A stretch of DNA of 63,870 nucleotides from Thermoplasmatales archaeon ex4572_165 (GCA_002254885.1 NJDG01000004.1:1-63870); one strand, 5' to 3'; positions 1 through 9,214 are shown, counted from the stretch's first letter. The notes: generated by a model not told the origin, from the sequence alone. Translations and numbers: made by a program.

Positions 1-123
1 GGAGATGATAAGGCAGAGTTTTATTATATGCTTGGAAAGACGCTTCCAGTATCTGCATTTGTTTTAACGATTAGTATTTTTATTAGTCAAATCTTTTTGT
101 CTAATGTTGCATCAAATATATAG
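1..123 (+). CDS. C-terminal end of a membrane protein (partial)
   Basis: The reading frame is open from the first base to a TAG at 121-123 and gives 40 residues, with no start in the window. The piece has a short polar part (GDDKAEFYYMLGK) followed by a hydrophobic stretch rich in Ile, Phe and Val that is long enough for one membrane helix. It ends 92 bases before the MoxR gene on the same strand, so it could be the upstream operon member. The family cannot be told from 40 residues. Confidence 0.5.
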   Translation, partial: GDDKAEFYYMLGKTLPVSAFVLTISIFISQIFLSNVASNI

Positions 124-215
124 TGTTCATTGTTTTTCTTCATATTTTTTAAAATTAATGTTAGAATTTTATTAATAAACGTTGAATCTTTCAGGAAAGT
201 TTTTTATATCTCTTT

Positions 216-1229
216 TTGATTCATTTTCTCCTAGAAAATAAAAAATTTTATATAGTAACGTTACATAACACGAAAGCTGCCACATATGCAAAAGATATTG
301 AAACATTAGAATCTGAGATTAAAAAAATCATTGTTGGTCAAGAAACCGTAGTTGAAAAACTCATTATTGCATTAATCATACAAGGTCATGTCCTCTTAGA
401 GGGTGTGCCTGGCCTTGCAAAAACACTCATGGTGAAAACCTTATCTGATTGTATAGACTGTAGTTTCATACGAATGCAGTTCACACCTGATTTGCTTCCA
501 GCCGATATTACTGGGACAAAGATTTACAATCATAAAGAAATGACATTTACTACATTAAAAGGCCCTATTTTTGCTAATTTCATTTTAGCCGATGAAATTA
601 ACAGGGCACCTCCAAAAGTACAATCAGCATTACTTGAATCAATGCAGGAAAAACAAGTCAGTATCCAAGGAGAAACATTTCCATTGGAGAGACCATTTTT
701 AGTTATGGCAACACAAAATCCTATTGAATCTGAAGGAACCTATAAGCTCCCTGAGGCTCAACTTGACCGTTTTGTATTCAAAGTTCTTATCAACCATCCC
801 TCAAAAGAGGAAGAAATTGAGATCATGAATCGATTCACAGAAAGCATCATGCCTGCATCATCTAAGATTCTTTCTCTAAAAAGGATACTAGAAATCCAGG
901 ATTTTAATCAGATGATATATGCAGATGACAAGATTAAAACATATGTTTCTGAAATTGTAGATGCAACAAGAAATCCTAGTTTATATGATCTTGATCTTGA
1001 GGATTATATTGAATATGGTGCATCCCCTCGTGCATCATTATGGTTGATTCTTGCGGGTAAAGCTCATGCTCTTGTTCATGGAAGAGGATATGTTACACCT
1101 GAGGATATTCAAGCAATTGCATATGAAGTCCTAAGACATCGTATTTTACTAACATATGAGGCAGAAGCAGAGGAAATAAACAGTGACGAAATAATTAAAA
1201 AAATTCTTGCAAACATTGCTATACCTTAG
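216..1229 (+). CDS. MoxR-family AAA+ ATPase
   Basis: This is a cytoplasmic AAA+ chaperone-like ATPase (AAA_3/MoxR). Such proteins usually work with VWA-domain partners to mature or insert metal cofactors or to remodel membrane complexes. The Walker A motif is GVPGLAKT, Walker B/sensor is ILADEINRAPPKVQSALLES, and a sensor-1 ATQNP motif follows; the C-terminal lid is typical, ending LRHRILLTYEAEAE. The length (about 330 aa) is normal. The only initiator in frame upstream of IVGQE is TTG at 216, preceded by AGGAAAG about 16 bases upstream, so the exact start is uncertain. DUF58 and VWA genes follow, the standard MoxR operon order, so the three probably act together at the membrane. Confidence 0.93.
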   Translation: MIHFLLENKKFYIVTLHNTKAATYAKDIETLESEIKKIIVGQETVVEKLIIALIIQGHVLLEGVPGLAKTLMVKTLSDCIDCSFIRMQFTPDLLPADITGTKIYNHKEMTFTTLKGPIFANFILADEINRAPPKVQSALLESMQEKQVSIQGETFPLERPFLVMATQNPIESEGTYKLPEAQLDRFVFKVLINHPSKEEEIEIMNRFTESIMPASSKILSLKRILEIQDFNQMIYADDKIKTYVSEIVDATRNPSLYDLDLEDYIEYGASPRASLWLILAGKAHALVHGRGYVTPEDIQAIAYEVLRHRILLTYEAEAEEINSDEIIKKILANIAIP

Positions 1230-1286
1230 TTGAATTCAACTCATTAATATTTGTAATTATATCATATTTGTTATAGGAAATTTGTT

Positions 1287-2168
1287 ATGGAACAAACCAA
1301 AGAGATCATAAAAAAAGTAAAAAAAATTGAGATTACAACAAAGCAATTAGTTGATGGTCTAATCACCGGAAATTATCATTCAATTTTTAAAGGTAAAGGC
1401 ATTGAGTTCTCTGAAAGCAGAGAGTATCATATTGGTGATGATATTCGTTCAATTGATTGGAAGATGACTGCTAGATTTGATCACCCTTATGTAAAAGAAT
1501 TTATCGAGGAACGAGATCTTCAAGTTTATTTTGCTCTTGATATGTCTGGATCAAGTGCTTTTGGAAATAATGTTTCAAAGAAGATGAAATCCATTGAAAT
1601 CATTGCAAGTCTTATGTTTGGTGCAATGCAGAATAACGATAATGTTGGCCTCTTTCTTTTTACTGATGTAATTGAACAATTTATCCCTGCTCGAAAAGGT
1701 CAAAAACATGTATTAAAATGCATCAGTAATCTTGTATCATTTAAACCAAGATCAAAGATAACAAATATTCATGATTCTCTAAAATATATCTCAAAAGTTG
1801 TCAAGAAACGCAGTATTATTTTTGTGGTGTCTGATTTTTTTGATGATGGATTTATTCACCCCTTAAAAATCTTGAAAAACAAACATGACGTTATCGCATT
1901 ACGAATCATTGATAACCGTGAACTTAGTATACCAGATATTGGTTTTATTGAACTTGAGGATGAAGAAACAGGCGAGCAAATACTAGTAGATACCTCAGAT
2001 GAACAGTTCAGAAATAATTATACACAACTTATGAAACAACGTGAAGTTGATCTAATAACATCACTTCATAAAATTAAGATAGATATCGTTAGGATTCTAA
2101 CTGATGAACCTTTTGATATTCCTTTACGTAAATTTTTTAATATTAGACTACGGAGAGTGATTCGATAA
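1287..2168 (+). CDS. DUF58 domain protein (MoxR operon)
   Basis: This 293-residue soluble protein belongs to the DUF58 family, which nearly always sits directly after moxR. The family core is visible near residue 35-75: GKGIEFSESREYHIGDDIRS followed by IDWKMTAR. Beyond it is a degenerate VWA-like fold containing DMSGSSAFG, an incomplete MIDAS motif. There is no signal peptide or membrane helix. The gene starts at ATG 1287, 57 bases after moxR, and ends 1 base before the next start, indicating a tight operon. By family context it would be a scaffold or adaptor for the MoxR ATPase; the biochemical function of DUF58 proteins is not established. Confidence 0.92.
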   Translation: MEQTKEIIKKVKKIEITTKQLVDGLITGNYHSIFKGKGIEFSESREYHIGDDIRSIDWKMTARFDHPYVKEFIEERDLQVYFALDMSGSSAFGNNVSKKMKSIEIIASLMFGAMQNNDNVGLFLFTDVIEQFIPARKGQKHVLKCISNLVSFKPRSKITNIHDSLKYISKVVKKRSIIFVVSDFFDDGFIHPLKILKNKHDVIALRIIDNRELSIPDIGFIELEDEETGEQILVDTSDEQFRNNYTQLMKQREVDLITSLHKIKIDIVRILTDEPFDIPLRKFFNIRLRRVIR

Positions 2169-2169
2169 T

Positions 2170-3120
2170 ATGGCTGGTTTTGATGATCCAATTATACTTG
2201 TAGCATTAATCTGTATCCCTTTGCTTTTTCTTTTTTACCGACGTATTGTTGCAAAGAAAAGACAAGAGGCAATGAAATTTAGCCATATTGGTTTTATCAA
2301 ATCAGCTCTTGGAAATAAAAAGAAATCAAAACGAAGTGAAATCCTTTTATTTCTCTCTTTTAGCATGATTGCATGTATGATCATTGGCCTTGCAAACCCT
2401 CATATACCTCTAGAACAAACCAAAGAAGGAGTTAATGTTGTACTTGTTCTTGACATTTCAGGGAGTATGCTTGCATCTGATTATCAACCAAACCGTATTG
2501 AAGCAGCAAAAAGCTCAGCTGAAATCCTTCTTAATTCATTAAATGATAAGGATCATGCTGGAATTGTTGTTTTTGAATCAGGAGCAACAACTGCTGCATA
2601 TCTTAGCCCATATAAAGAAAAAGTGATCGAAAAACTCCGTTCAATTACTGCAAAAGAAGGGAAAACTGCAATTGGTGACGGGCTTACCCTTGGCATCGAT
2701 ATGGCATCTTCAATCCCTAATAAGAAAAAAGTAGTAATTTTACTTAGCGATGGAGTGAACAATGCAGGTATTATCACCCCTGATGAAGCTATTCAATTTG
2801 CTATTGCAAATCAAATACAGGTAAACACAATAGGTATGGGTTCAGAAGGAAAAGTAAAACTTGGTGAAGACTGGTGGGGAAACCCAGTTTATGCAGAGCT
2901 AGATGAGGAAACACTTCAAAATATTGCAATTCAAACCGGTGGATCTTACTTCAAATCTGTTGATATCTCAACTCTTGACAGTGTTTATGAAAATATTAGT
3001 GAAAACATTGAACGTGAACAAGAAGAAACCAATATTAAAGACTGGTTTTTCTTTGCCGCAATCACATTATTACTCATTCAGTTTTACCTACGTTACGGTA
3101 AAGGAAGGATTATTCAATGA
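2170..3120 (+). CDS. Membrane-anchored VWA domain protein (BatA-like)
   Basis: The 316-residue protein has a membrane helix near residues 7-24, a second near 57-77 and a third close to the C-terminus (about 292-308). Between the last two lies a von Willebrand factor A domain with a complete-looking MIDAS: DISGSM near residue 95, a downstream Thr, and LLSDGVNNAG near 178. The architecture is that of BatA-type proteins. The VWA face would lie outside or in the pseudo-periplasm and bind a divalent cation and protein partners. It begins one base after the DUF58 stop and overlaps the next gene by 4 bases (ATGA), so translation is probably coupled. The partner complex is unknown. Confidence 0.9.
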   Translation: MAGFDDPIILVALICIPLLFLFYRRIVAKKRQEAMKFSHIGFIKSALGNKKKSKRSEILLFLSFSMIACMIIGLANPHIPLEQTKEGVNVVLVLDISGSMLASDYQPNRIEAAKSSAEILLNSLNDKDHAGIVVFESGATTAAYLSPYKEKVIEKLRSITAKEGKTAIGDGLTLGIDMASSIPNKKKVVILLSDGVNNAGIITPDEAIQFAIANQIQVNTIGMGSEGKVKLGEDWWGNPVYAELDEETLQNIAIQTGGSYFKSVDISTLDSVYENISENIEREQEETNIKDWFFFAAITLLLIQFYLRYGKGRIIQ

Positions 3121-4610
3121 GAAAAATCAATCTTTTTCCACTTCTTCTATTCCTACTCATCATAATGCCTTTAACTTCTGCTGAGGATATTACATTTTCA
3201 ATAAATCAAACAGAGTATTATTTTTTAACAGGTCAAGAAGCAGTAATTCCTTTAACCATTAACAATACTTTTGATAAAGATATTGCTGGACAGATCAGTT
3301 ATTCCATCATTCAAACCGTTAATCAAGGTGGTCAAAGCTATAGTTCAACTCGATCGAATGTGCAATCATTTTCCGTTCAAAAAGGAAATAACACATTAGG
3401 GATGAATTTTGGTTCTTCAAATACGCCTGTTACCTACACTGTTAGTATAGAATTTTCATATGATGAACAAGATGATGATTATGTTGTTTCCCTTGATGGC
3501 ATTAAGATATTTTTTGTATCAAACGAATCGCAACAGAATAATCAAGAAAATCCGCAGCAGAGTAATTCTGAAAAAATCATAGATGCCACTCAACAGAACA
3601 ATCAAGAACAGCAGCAACCTCAAACACCTCAGGAGCAACTGCAAAACAATCAGATGAATCAAGATAGTCAATCATTAAAAGAGCAGATGCAGCAGCAAAT
3701 ACAGCAGCAGCAAGCAGAAAAAAAAGAATTTGAACAATCCGTCAAAGAAAATAACGAAGTTCAGGAAATGCAGGAGGAACTGCAAAATCAAGGTTATAAC
3801 CTTACAGAAGAGCAGTTTAATAATGAAAACAACAACACAGGTGATTTCAATTTTTCTTATCAAAATGATGAAGGGGAAACTGCAAATATTGAAGGACGGA
3901 TGGAAAATGGGGAAATCACGGAATTACAAAAACAGACGGCAGAAGACCGTCAACAGATGATGGATACCCTTAATCAAAGTCAGCAGTTTCAGGATTTCCA
4001 AGAGCAACTCAATTCTGAAGGCTTTAATCAAACAAATATTTCATTTAATCAAAATGGAAATGACACAACCGTTGAAATTGAATATAAAAATGAAAAAAAT
4101 GAGACGGCAATGATTCAAGCTGAGTTTGAAGACGAAGAACTAAAAGAGGTACGATTAGAAAAGCAAGAAGACTTGCCTTGGTATTTTTTGCTTCTTGCGA
4201 TAATTATCCCTATTTCAATTATTTCATTGTATCTATATAGGAAATATATTTTAAAAAAACAGGTAGATACAAGCAAACAAAAACCAATAATTTCAAAACC
4301 ATTTGATTACCGTAATGAAGCATATAGGCTATTAAACGATGCAAAAAAAAATTACAAACAGGGATTATACAAAGATGCTTATGGTAAAGCAGGTCAATCT
4401 CTTAGATTATTTTTAAGTCATTATCATGGTGTTAAGGAAGAGATGACAAATGTTGAAATGATAAGATATTTAAAAAAACTGAAAAAACCACATGATCATA
4501 TCAAACAATGTCTTGATCTTTGTAGCCTTGTTGAATTCGCTAAATATGCTGAAAATGAATCTGATTTTTCAAAAATCATTCAAGTAACTAGTGAAGTAAT
4601 TTCTCAATAG
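3117..4610 (+). CDS. Secreted-domain membrane protein with Gln/Asn-rich linker and internal repeats
   Basis: Last gene of the MoxR operon, 497 aa, in the position where BatD-like proteins occur. A signal peptide (about residues 1-22) is followed by a beta-sandwich-like region to about 135, then an extreme Gln/Asn/Glu-rich low-complexity stretch (about 138-225). Two tandem modules of about 60 residues follow; each starts with a Q-x-x-Q/E-E-x-L-x-x-x-G-[YF] motif and ends in an acidic strand pair. Next comes one membrane helix (about 360-378) and a cytoplasmic helical tail of about 115 residues, DUF4129/TPR-like by eye. N-x-S/T sequons are frequent, fitting an exported, possibly glycosylated domain. 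The start overlaps the VWA stop (ATGA). The function is not known; the operon suggests a surface partner of the VWA protein. Confidence 0.85.
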   Translation: MRKINLFPLLLFLLIIMPLTSAEDITFSINQTEYYFLTGQEAVIPLTINNTFDKDIAGQISYSIIQTVNQGGQSYSSTRSNVQSFSVQKGNNTLGMNFGSSNTPVTYTVSIEFSYDEQDDDYVVSLDGIKIFFVSNESQQNNQENPQQSNSEKIIDATQQNNQEQQQPQTPQEQLQNNQMNQDSQSLKEQMQQQIQQQQAEKKEFEQSVKENNEVQEMQEELQNQGYNLTEEQFNNENNNTGDFNFSYQNDEGETANIEGRMENGEITELQKQTAEDRQQMMDTLNQSQQFQDFQEQLNSEGFNQTNISFNQNGNDTTVEIEYKNEKNETAMIQAEFEDEELKEVRLEKQEDLPWYFLLLAIIIPISIISLYLYRKYILKKQVDTSKQKPIISKPFDYRNEAYRLLNDAKKNYKQGLYKDAYGKAGQSLRLFLSHYHGVKEEMTNVEMIRYLKKLKKPHDHIKQCLDLCSLVEFAKYAENESDFSKIIQVTSEVISQ

Positions 4611-4618
4611 CTCATTTT

Positions 4619-5065
4619 TTATAGTGCAATTGTTGGGGTGCGCTTATACACATCTAATAATAAAGATACATGGATTTTTTTATCAACACCTTTAATTGTT
4701 TTAATATTTGCATTGATAAACTTCCATATCTCTTTTCCATTTCTTGCGATTAATTGAATGATGAGATCATGATCTCCTGAGGATGTTGCAACATTTTGTA
4801 CTTCATTAAAGTTGGAGAGATGTTCTGCGATTTCATCCATTTTTAATGGTTCCACATTCAATCCTATTACTGCTGTTGCATCAAAACCAACTTTTTCAGG
4901 ATCGAGTATTGCAGATACTGATGTTATGATTCCTAGTTTTTTTAGTTTTGAAATTCTATAATGAATAGTACTTGTTCCAACATCCAATTCTTTTGCAATT
5001 GTTTGATATGAAATCGTTGCATCATTTTGAATAATATTCAATATTTTTCTATCAATGTCATCCAT
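4619..5065 (-). CDS. Lrp/AsnC-family transcriptional regulator
   Basis: A 148-residue full-length Lrp/AsnC protein. The N-terminal winged helix-turn-helix opens MDDIDRKILNIIQNDA and includes TISYQTIAKELDVGTSTIHY; a C-terminal RAM (ligand-binding, oligomerising) domain contains SGDHDLIIQL. The frame is open further upstream, but ATG at 5065 matches the family start exactly and lies about 27 bases from a TATA-like ATTTAAAT, which suggests a leaderless mRNA. Lrp proteins bind amino acids or related ligands and control metabolic genes, often divergent neighbours and themselves. The acyl-CoA synthetase gene is divergent, so it is a likely target (inference). Confidence 0.92.
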   Translation of the reverse strand: MDDIDRKILNIIQNDATISYQTIAKELDVGTSTIHYRISKLKKLGIITSVSAILDPEKVGFDATAVIGLNVEPLKMDEIAEHLSNFNEVQNVATSSGDHDLIIQLIARNGKEIWKFINANIKTIKGVDKKIHVSLLLDVYKRTPTIAL

Positions 5066-5081
5066 ATAACCCCATAATATT

Positions 5082-5102
5082 GAATAATATTTAAATGTAT
5101 TC
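5082..5102. promoter_or_regulatory. TATA box and imperfect palindrome between lrp-like gene and acyl-CoA synthetase
   Basis: The sequence GAATA-ATATTTAAATG-TATTC has inverted GAATA/TATTC ends around a TATA-like core. On the minus strand the core lies about 27 bases before the regulator's ATG. A second small inverted repeat, GTATT...AATAC, begins at 5097. A plausible TATA for the plus-strand gene is AATTATAAATAG at about 5139-5150, with a GGATG ribosome site before ATG 5214. The palindrome overlapping the regulator's own TATA suggests autoregulation. Confidence 0.45.
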
Positions 5103-5213
5103 GTATAAAATACTAAATTAATAGGTTTTATATCGACAATTATAAATAGTTGAGCCCAATATCCGCAATTCAATTAGAATATCTAAAAAATAATAAAAAA
5201 AGGATGTAAAAAA

Positions 5214-7757
5214 ATGGGCATTGAACATCTAGATAAGATATTTAAAGCAAAAAGCATCGCCGTAGTTGGCGCAAGTAATAAGAGAGAAGCAGCAGGATAC
5301 CGCATCTTTCGAAACCTAATTGGTTCCGGATTTGAAGGCATTGTTTATCCTGTAAACCCAAAACATGAAAGTGTACAAGGAGTACAAGCGTACAAATCAC
5401 AAAGATCCTCAGTCTTAAATACTATTTCATCAAACATATTTGTTAAAAATACAGTTTTATCTCCATTTAAATTTATAGGGCCTAATTGCGTAGGAATCAT
5501 CAATCCATTCCTCAACCTTAATGCAACCTTTGCAGGTACCATGCCCCTCAACGGAAACATTGCACTTTTTTCTCAAAGTGGGGCAATATGTGGATCTCTT
5601 CTTGATTGGGCTGCATCCTCACGTGTGGGTTTCAGCTCATTTGTTTCAGTAGGATCTATGTTAGATGTTGATTTTGGAGATCTTATTGATTATTTTGGAA
5701 GAGACATTCATACAAAAAGCATTGTTCTCTATGTTGAATCAATAACTCAGGCAAGGAAATTTATGAGTGCTGCTCGAAGTTTTGCTCGTTCAAAACCAAT
5801 CATCGTAATAAAATCAGGAAGATATGCAGAAGGTGCAAAAGCAGCAGCATCCCATACCGGAGCTCTTGCAGGAGAAGATGCAATTTATGATGCTGCATTC
5901 CAACGAGCAGGTGTCGTTAGAGTTAAAGAAATTGATGAATTATTCAATTGTGCATCTATTCTTGCAAAACAGCCTCGTCCACGTGGACCAAACCTTGCAA
6001 TAATAACAAATGCCGGAGGACCCGGTGTTCTTGCAACAGATTCAATCATTGAAAACAATGGAAAACTTGCTCAATTATCTGATGAAACCATGGAAAAACT
6101 AAATGCTTTCCTTCCAACTCATTGGAGCCATTCAAATCCAATTGACATCATCGGAGACAGCGATGATGAAGTCTATAAGAAAACAATTGAGGTTTGTTTA
6201 GAAGATAAAAACATTGATGGAATCCTTGTGATATCCGTACCTCAAGTTGTAGCAGACCCTAAGAAACTCGCAGATGCCGTTATTGATATTTCCAAGAAAT
6301 CAACAAAACCAATTCTAACTAGTTTTGTCGGCGAGGAAAGCGTACAATATGCAAGACAAATTCTAAATCGAAATAATGTTCCAACATATCACACGCCAGA
6401 AGGGGCGGTACGTTCATATATGCATCTATATCATTACGCTCGTAACCTCGAGATCTTATTTGAAACACCCATCGAACGTATTGTGAAGGACAAAAAAGCT
6501 AGTGAAAAAAACATTCATGAAATTATCAAAAACGCAAAAAGGGAAAATCGAACTCTTCTAACCGAAGATGAATCAAAATCCATTGTTAATTATTATGGGA
6601 TTCAAACCACAGAAACAATACTTGCAAAAAACAAAAAAGAAGCAATGCAAATTGCAAAAAAAATAGGATATCCCGTTGTAATGAAAATTCATTCACCTAA
6701 TATTAGTCATAAAAGTGATAGTGGCGGTGTGATTCTTAATATCTGCAATGATGAAGAAGTGGAAAAAGCATATACGAAAATGATTGCAGATGTAAAAAAA
6801 GCCGAACCTGGCGCAAAAATAAATGGAGTCACAATCCAACAGATGATAGATGCTCAAAGCCCTGAATTTATCTTAGGCTCAAAAAAAGATCCCATCTTTG
6901 GTTCAGTTATTCTTTTCGGAATGGGTGGAATATATACTGAACTGTTCAAAGATAAATCAATTGGAATCCCTCCATTAAATCAGGCTCTATCTCAACAAAT
7001 ACTCAAACAGACCAAGGCATATTCATTGCTAACAGGATATCGAAATCTTGTCGCACCAGACATGAAAAAAGTAGAGGAGACAATGATTAATTTTTCTCAC
7101 CTCATTGAAGATTTTCCAGAGATAAAAGAAATTGATTTAAATCCTTTGAAATCAACAGATAAAGGCCTTATTGCAGTTGATGCAAGAATAATTATTGATG
7201 AACATCCTAATAAACATCCTCATTTAATCATCAGTAAATATCCAAGTCATTATCAAAAGAATATTACATTAAAAGATGGTACAAAAATTCTATTACGACC
7301 AATAAAACCTGAAGATGAATATCTCTGGCTTGACATGTTTAACACATTTTCACAGCAATCAGTACGTTTTAGGTTCTTCAGATTAATCAAAGAAGCAGAT
7401 CATGCAATGCGTGTACGGTTTTGTAATATTGATTATGACCGTGAAGTTGGAATTGTTGCAGAAATTGAAGAAGATGGGAAAAAACGATTTCTTGGCGTAA
7501 CTCGTATTATTCTTCCACCTGGAGAAAAAGATGAAGTTGAATTTGCGTTGATTGTAACGGATAAATGGCAACGTAGAGGCTTAGGTTCTGAATTTCTTGA
7601 TTTTACTATTGAAATGGCAAAAATGAAAGGGGTGAAACGAATTGTTGGCGAGGTTCTTAAAGAAAATAGATCGATGATTAAGCTTTGTAAAGATAAACAA
7701 TTTGAAATATCAAGATCAAAAGATCCTGAGGTCTACAATTTAGAATACGTTATTTAA
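5214..7757 (+). CDS. ADP-forming acyl-CoA synthetase (alpha-beta fusion) with C-terminal GNAT domain
   Basis: This 847-aa fusion has, in order, a CoA-binding Rossmann domain (about 1-120), a succinyl-CoA-ligase-like flavodoxin domain (to about 430), an ATP-grasp domain (about 450-670) and a GNAT acetyltransferase (about 685-845, with WQRRGLGSEF for acetyl-CoA). NDP-forming acyl-CoA synthetases make ATP from acyl-CoA in fermenting archaea. The same layout occurs in Pat/PatZ lysine acetylases, where the synthetase part is reported inactive. Here both catalytic histidines are present: SHTGALAG (H214) and ISHKSD (H499). This favours synthetase activity, perhaps with GNAT control. Oddly, only about 20 residues separate AYKS (near 62) from FIGPNC (near 81), where the family normally has about 65-70, so part of the CoA-binding fold is missing. 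Confidence 0.88.
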   Translation: MGIEHLDKIFKAKSIAVVGASNKREAAGYRIFRNLIGSGFEGIVYPVNPKHESVQGVQAYKSQRSSVLNTISSNIFVKNTVLSPFKFIGPNCVGIINPFLNLNATFAGTMPLNGNIALFSQSGAICGSLLDWAASSRVGFSSFVSVGSMLDVDFGDLIDYFGRDIHTKSIVLYVESITQARKFMSAARSFARSKPIIVIKSGRYAEGAKAAASHTGALAGEDAIYDAAFQRAGVVRVKEIDELFNCASILAKQPRPRGPNLAIITNAGGPGVLATDSIIENNGKLAQLSDETMEKLNAFLPTHWSHSNPIDIIGDSDDEVYKKTIEVCLEDKNIDGILVISVPQVVADPKKLADAVIDISKKSTKPILTSFVGEESVQYARQILNRNNVPTYHTPEGAVRSYMHLYHYARNLEILFETPIERIVKDKKASEKNIHEIIKNAKRENRTLLTEDESKSIVNYYGIQTTETILAKNKKEAMQIAKKIGYPVVMKIHSPNISHKSDSGGVILNICNDEEVEKAYTKMIADVKKAEPGAKINGVTIQQMIDAQSPEFILGSKKDPIFGSVILFGMGGIYTELFKDKSIGIPPLNQALSQQILKQTKAYSLLTGYRNLVAPDMKKVEETMINFSHLIEDFPEIKEIDLNPLKSTDKGLIAVDARIIIDEHPNKHPHLIISKYPSHYQKNITLKDGTKILLRPIKPEDEYLWLDMFNTFSQQSVRFRFFRLIKEADHAMRVRFCNIDYDREVGIVAEIEEDGKKRFLGVTRIILPPGEKDEVEFALIVTDKWQRRGLGSEFLDFTIEMAKMKGVKRIVGEVLKENRSMIKLCKDKQFEISRSKDPEVYNLEYVI

Positions 7758-7895
7758 TAAAAAAAGATGAGGTGGAGTTTCTGAATCAAGCCCTCCTCCT
7801 TATTTTAAATTTTTATTATTTAAAACTTGAATATAACATCAATAAATAATGATTAATACAAAGTTTCATCAGTAACCTTTTTAATAACAAATATT

Positions 7896-8744
7896 ATGAA
7901 AATCACTGAATATTCAGATCCATCAACTTTTCTATCTATCCTAGAAAATGATTTTTCAACACCCTTTGAAAATGAACTAATGATCGGTTTAACATCCACT
8001 TTATTAAAGAATCCTAATCATTATCAAACAAAACCATTTCTTTCAACCATAGAAGATCAAGGGAACATGAAACTTGCAGCCTTTTTAACGCCTCCATGGC
8101 CAATCGTTCTATATTCAGAAGACACACCAAGTATACAATCATTAAACTGTCTTATTGAACATCTTGAAAATAGTAATATTTCATTGTCTGGTGTTAACGC
8201 TAAAAATGATCTATCCTCACTTTTTTCAAAACAATGGTCTTTAAAGAAGAATTGTTCATCGTTTCAAAAAATGAAGATGGCTCTTTTTGTATTAAATCAT
8301 TTAAATCCCATAGAACTATGTAATGGATATTTAATAGAAGCAGAAGAAAAACATTTTGATCTTATCTATGATTGGGCTCTTTTATTCCAAAAAGATTTAA
8401 ATTTGAATTATGAAAATGAAGTTTTGATTAAGAAACACGTTGAGTATATCATAAAATCAGGAAATGCGTTTCTATGGGTTGATGATAAACCAGTCAGTAT
8501 GGTTTTTCTTGAAAGGGCTCACAAAATAGGGTTCTCAATTGGGTATGTGTATACACCAGATAACTTACGATATAAAGGTTACGCAACTAATCTTGTATAT
8601 GAATTATGTAAAAAATCGTTATGTAAAGGATACCTTTATTCCTCGTTACTTACAGATTTAGAAAATCCTATTTCCAATCATATCTATAAAAAAATTGGGT
8701 TTAATGAAATATGTGAATATCAGATATTTGATTTCAAATATTAA
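7896..8744 (+). CDS. GNAT family acetyltransferase with N-terminal extension domain
   Basis: A 282-residue protein of the two-part GNAT type (COG3393-like). The first half is a degenerate GNAT-like domain. The C-terminal half (about 140-280) carries the acetyl-CoA binding region, with IGYVYTPDNLRYKGYATNLV matching the V-Y-T-P-x-x-x-R-x-x-G-Y-A-x-x-L consensus, and a final IYKKIGF. The substrate is not predictable. It stands alone, about 140 bases after the acyl-CoA synthetase, and is convergent with the next gene, another GNAT. The ATG at 7896 has no strong Shine-Dalgarno site. Confidence 0.85.
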   Translation: MKITEYSDPSTFLSILENDFSTPFENELMIGLTSTLLKNPNHYQTKPFLSTIEDQGNMKLAAFLTPPWPIVLYSEDTPSIQSLNCLIEHLENSNISLSGVNAKNDLSSLFSKQWSLKKNCSSFQKMKMALFVLNHLNPIELCNGYLIEAEEKHFDLIYDWALLFQKDLNLNYENEVLIKKHVEYIIKSGNAFLWVDDKPVSMVFLERAHKIGFSIGYVYTPDNLRYKGYATNLVYELCKKSLCKGYLYSSLLTDLENPISNHIYKKIGFNEICEYQIFDFKY

Positions 8745-8773
8745 AAATCAACTCAGATTTGAAATTTTTCTAT

Positions 8774-9214
8774 TTATTTTGAAACATTATCAATTTCTTC
8801 AATCCTCTTCCCATAACTTATTACCTCATCATCTGTGAAACCAAGTTTTTTATAAAATTCAATTACTGAGTTATTTGTTTTTCTTATCTGAACATTAATT
8901 TTTTGACATCCCATATTTGTTAATATCTCAGTTGCATAATCCATTAATTTTACCCCAAATCCTTTGCCTCTAAATTCTTGATGTATCGCTAAATAATTAA
9001 TCCAACCTCTATGGCCCTCATATCCAACCATTATCGTACCGATTAATTTTTTATCGAGTAATCCAACAAGAAATAGATCTGGTTGAAATCTTATTTTTTC
9101 ATCAATATCTCTCAAAGGATTATTTTTTGGAATAATTAAATTACTCATTTTCCAAAGTTGTATAACCTGTTTTTCATCCTTTTTTATATAAGATCGTACA
9201 ATGAAGTTAGTCAT
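8774..9214 (-). CDS. GNAT family N-acetyltransferase (YpeA-like)
   Basis: A 146-residue single-domain GNAT. The core INYLAIHQEFRGKGFGVKLM holds the acetyl-CoA pyrophosphate-binding loop (R/Q-x-x-G-x-G), and the C-terminal VIEFYKKLGFTDDEVISYGK is the usual helix-strand end. The overall pattern resembles YpeA-like acetyltransferases. It converges with the larger GNAT gene, leaving 29 bases between the stops. Substrate unknown. Confidence 0.88.
   Translation of the reverse strand: MTNFIVRSYIKKDEKQVIQLWKMSNLIIPKNNPLRDIDEKIRFQPDLFLVGLLDKKLIGTIMVGYEGHRGWINYLAIHQEFRGKGFGVKLMDYATEILTNMGCQKINVQIRKTNNSVIEFYKKLGFTDDEVISYGKRIEEIDNVSK

Noticed and set aside
3675-3863. Minus-strand Leu/Phe-rich ORF within the Gln-rich gene
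   Set aside because: Antisense of CAG/CAA repeats; no start context.
7770-7815. GAGG...CCTC hairpin after the acyl-CoA synthetase as terminator
   Set aside because: The stem is short and imperfect with a long loop; only the following T-rich run supports termination.
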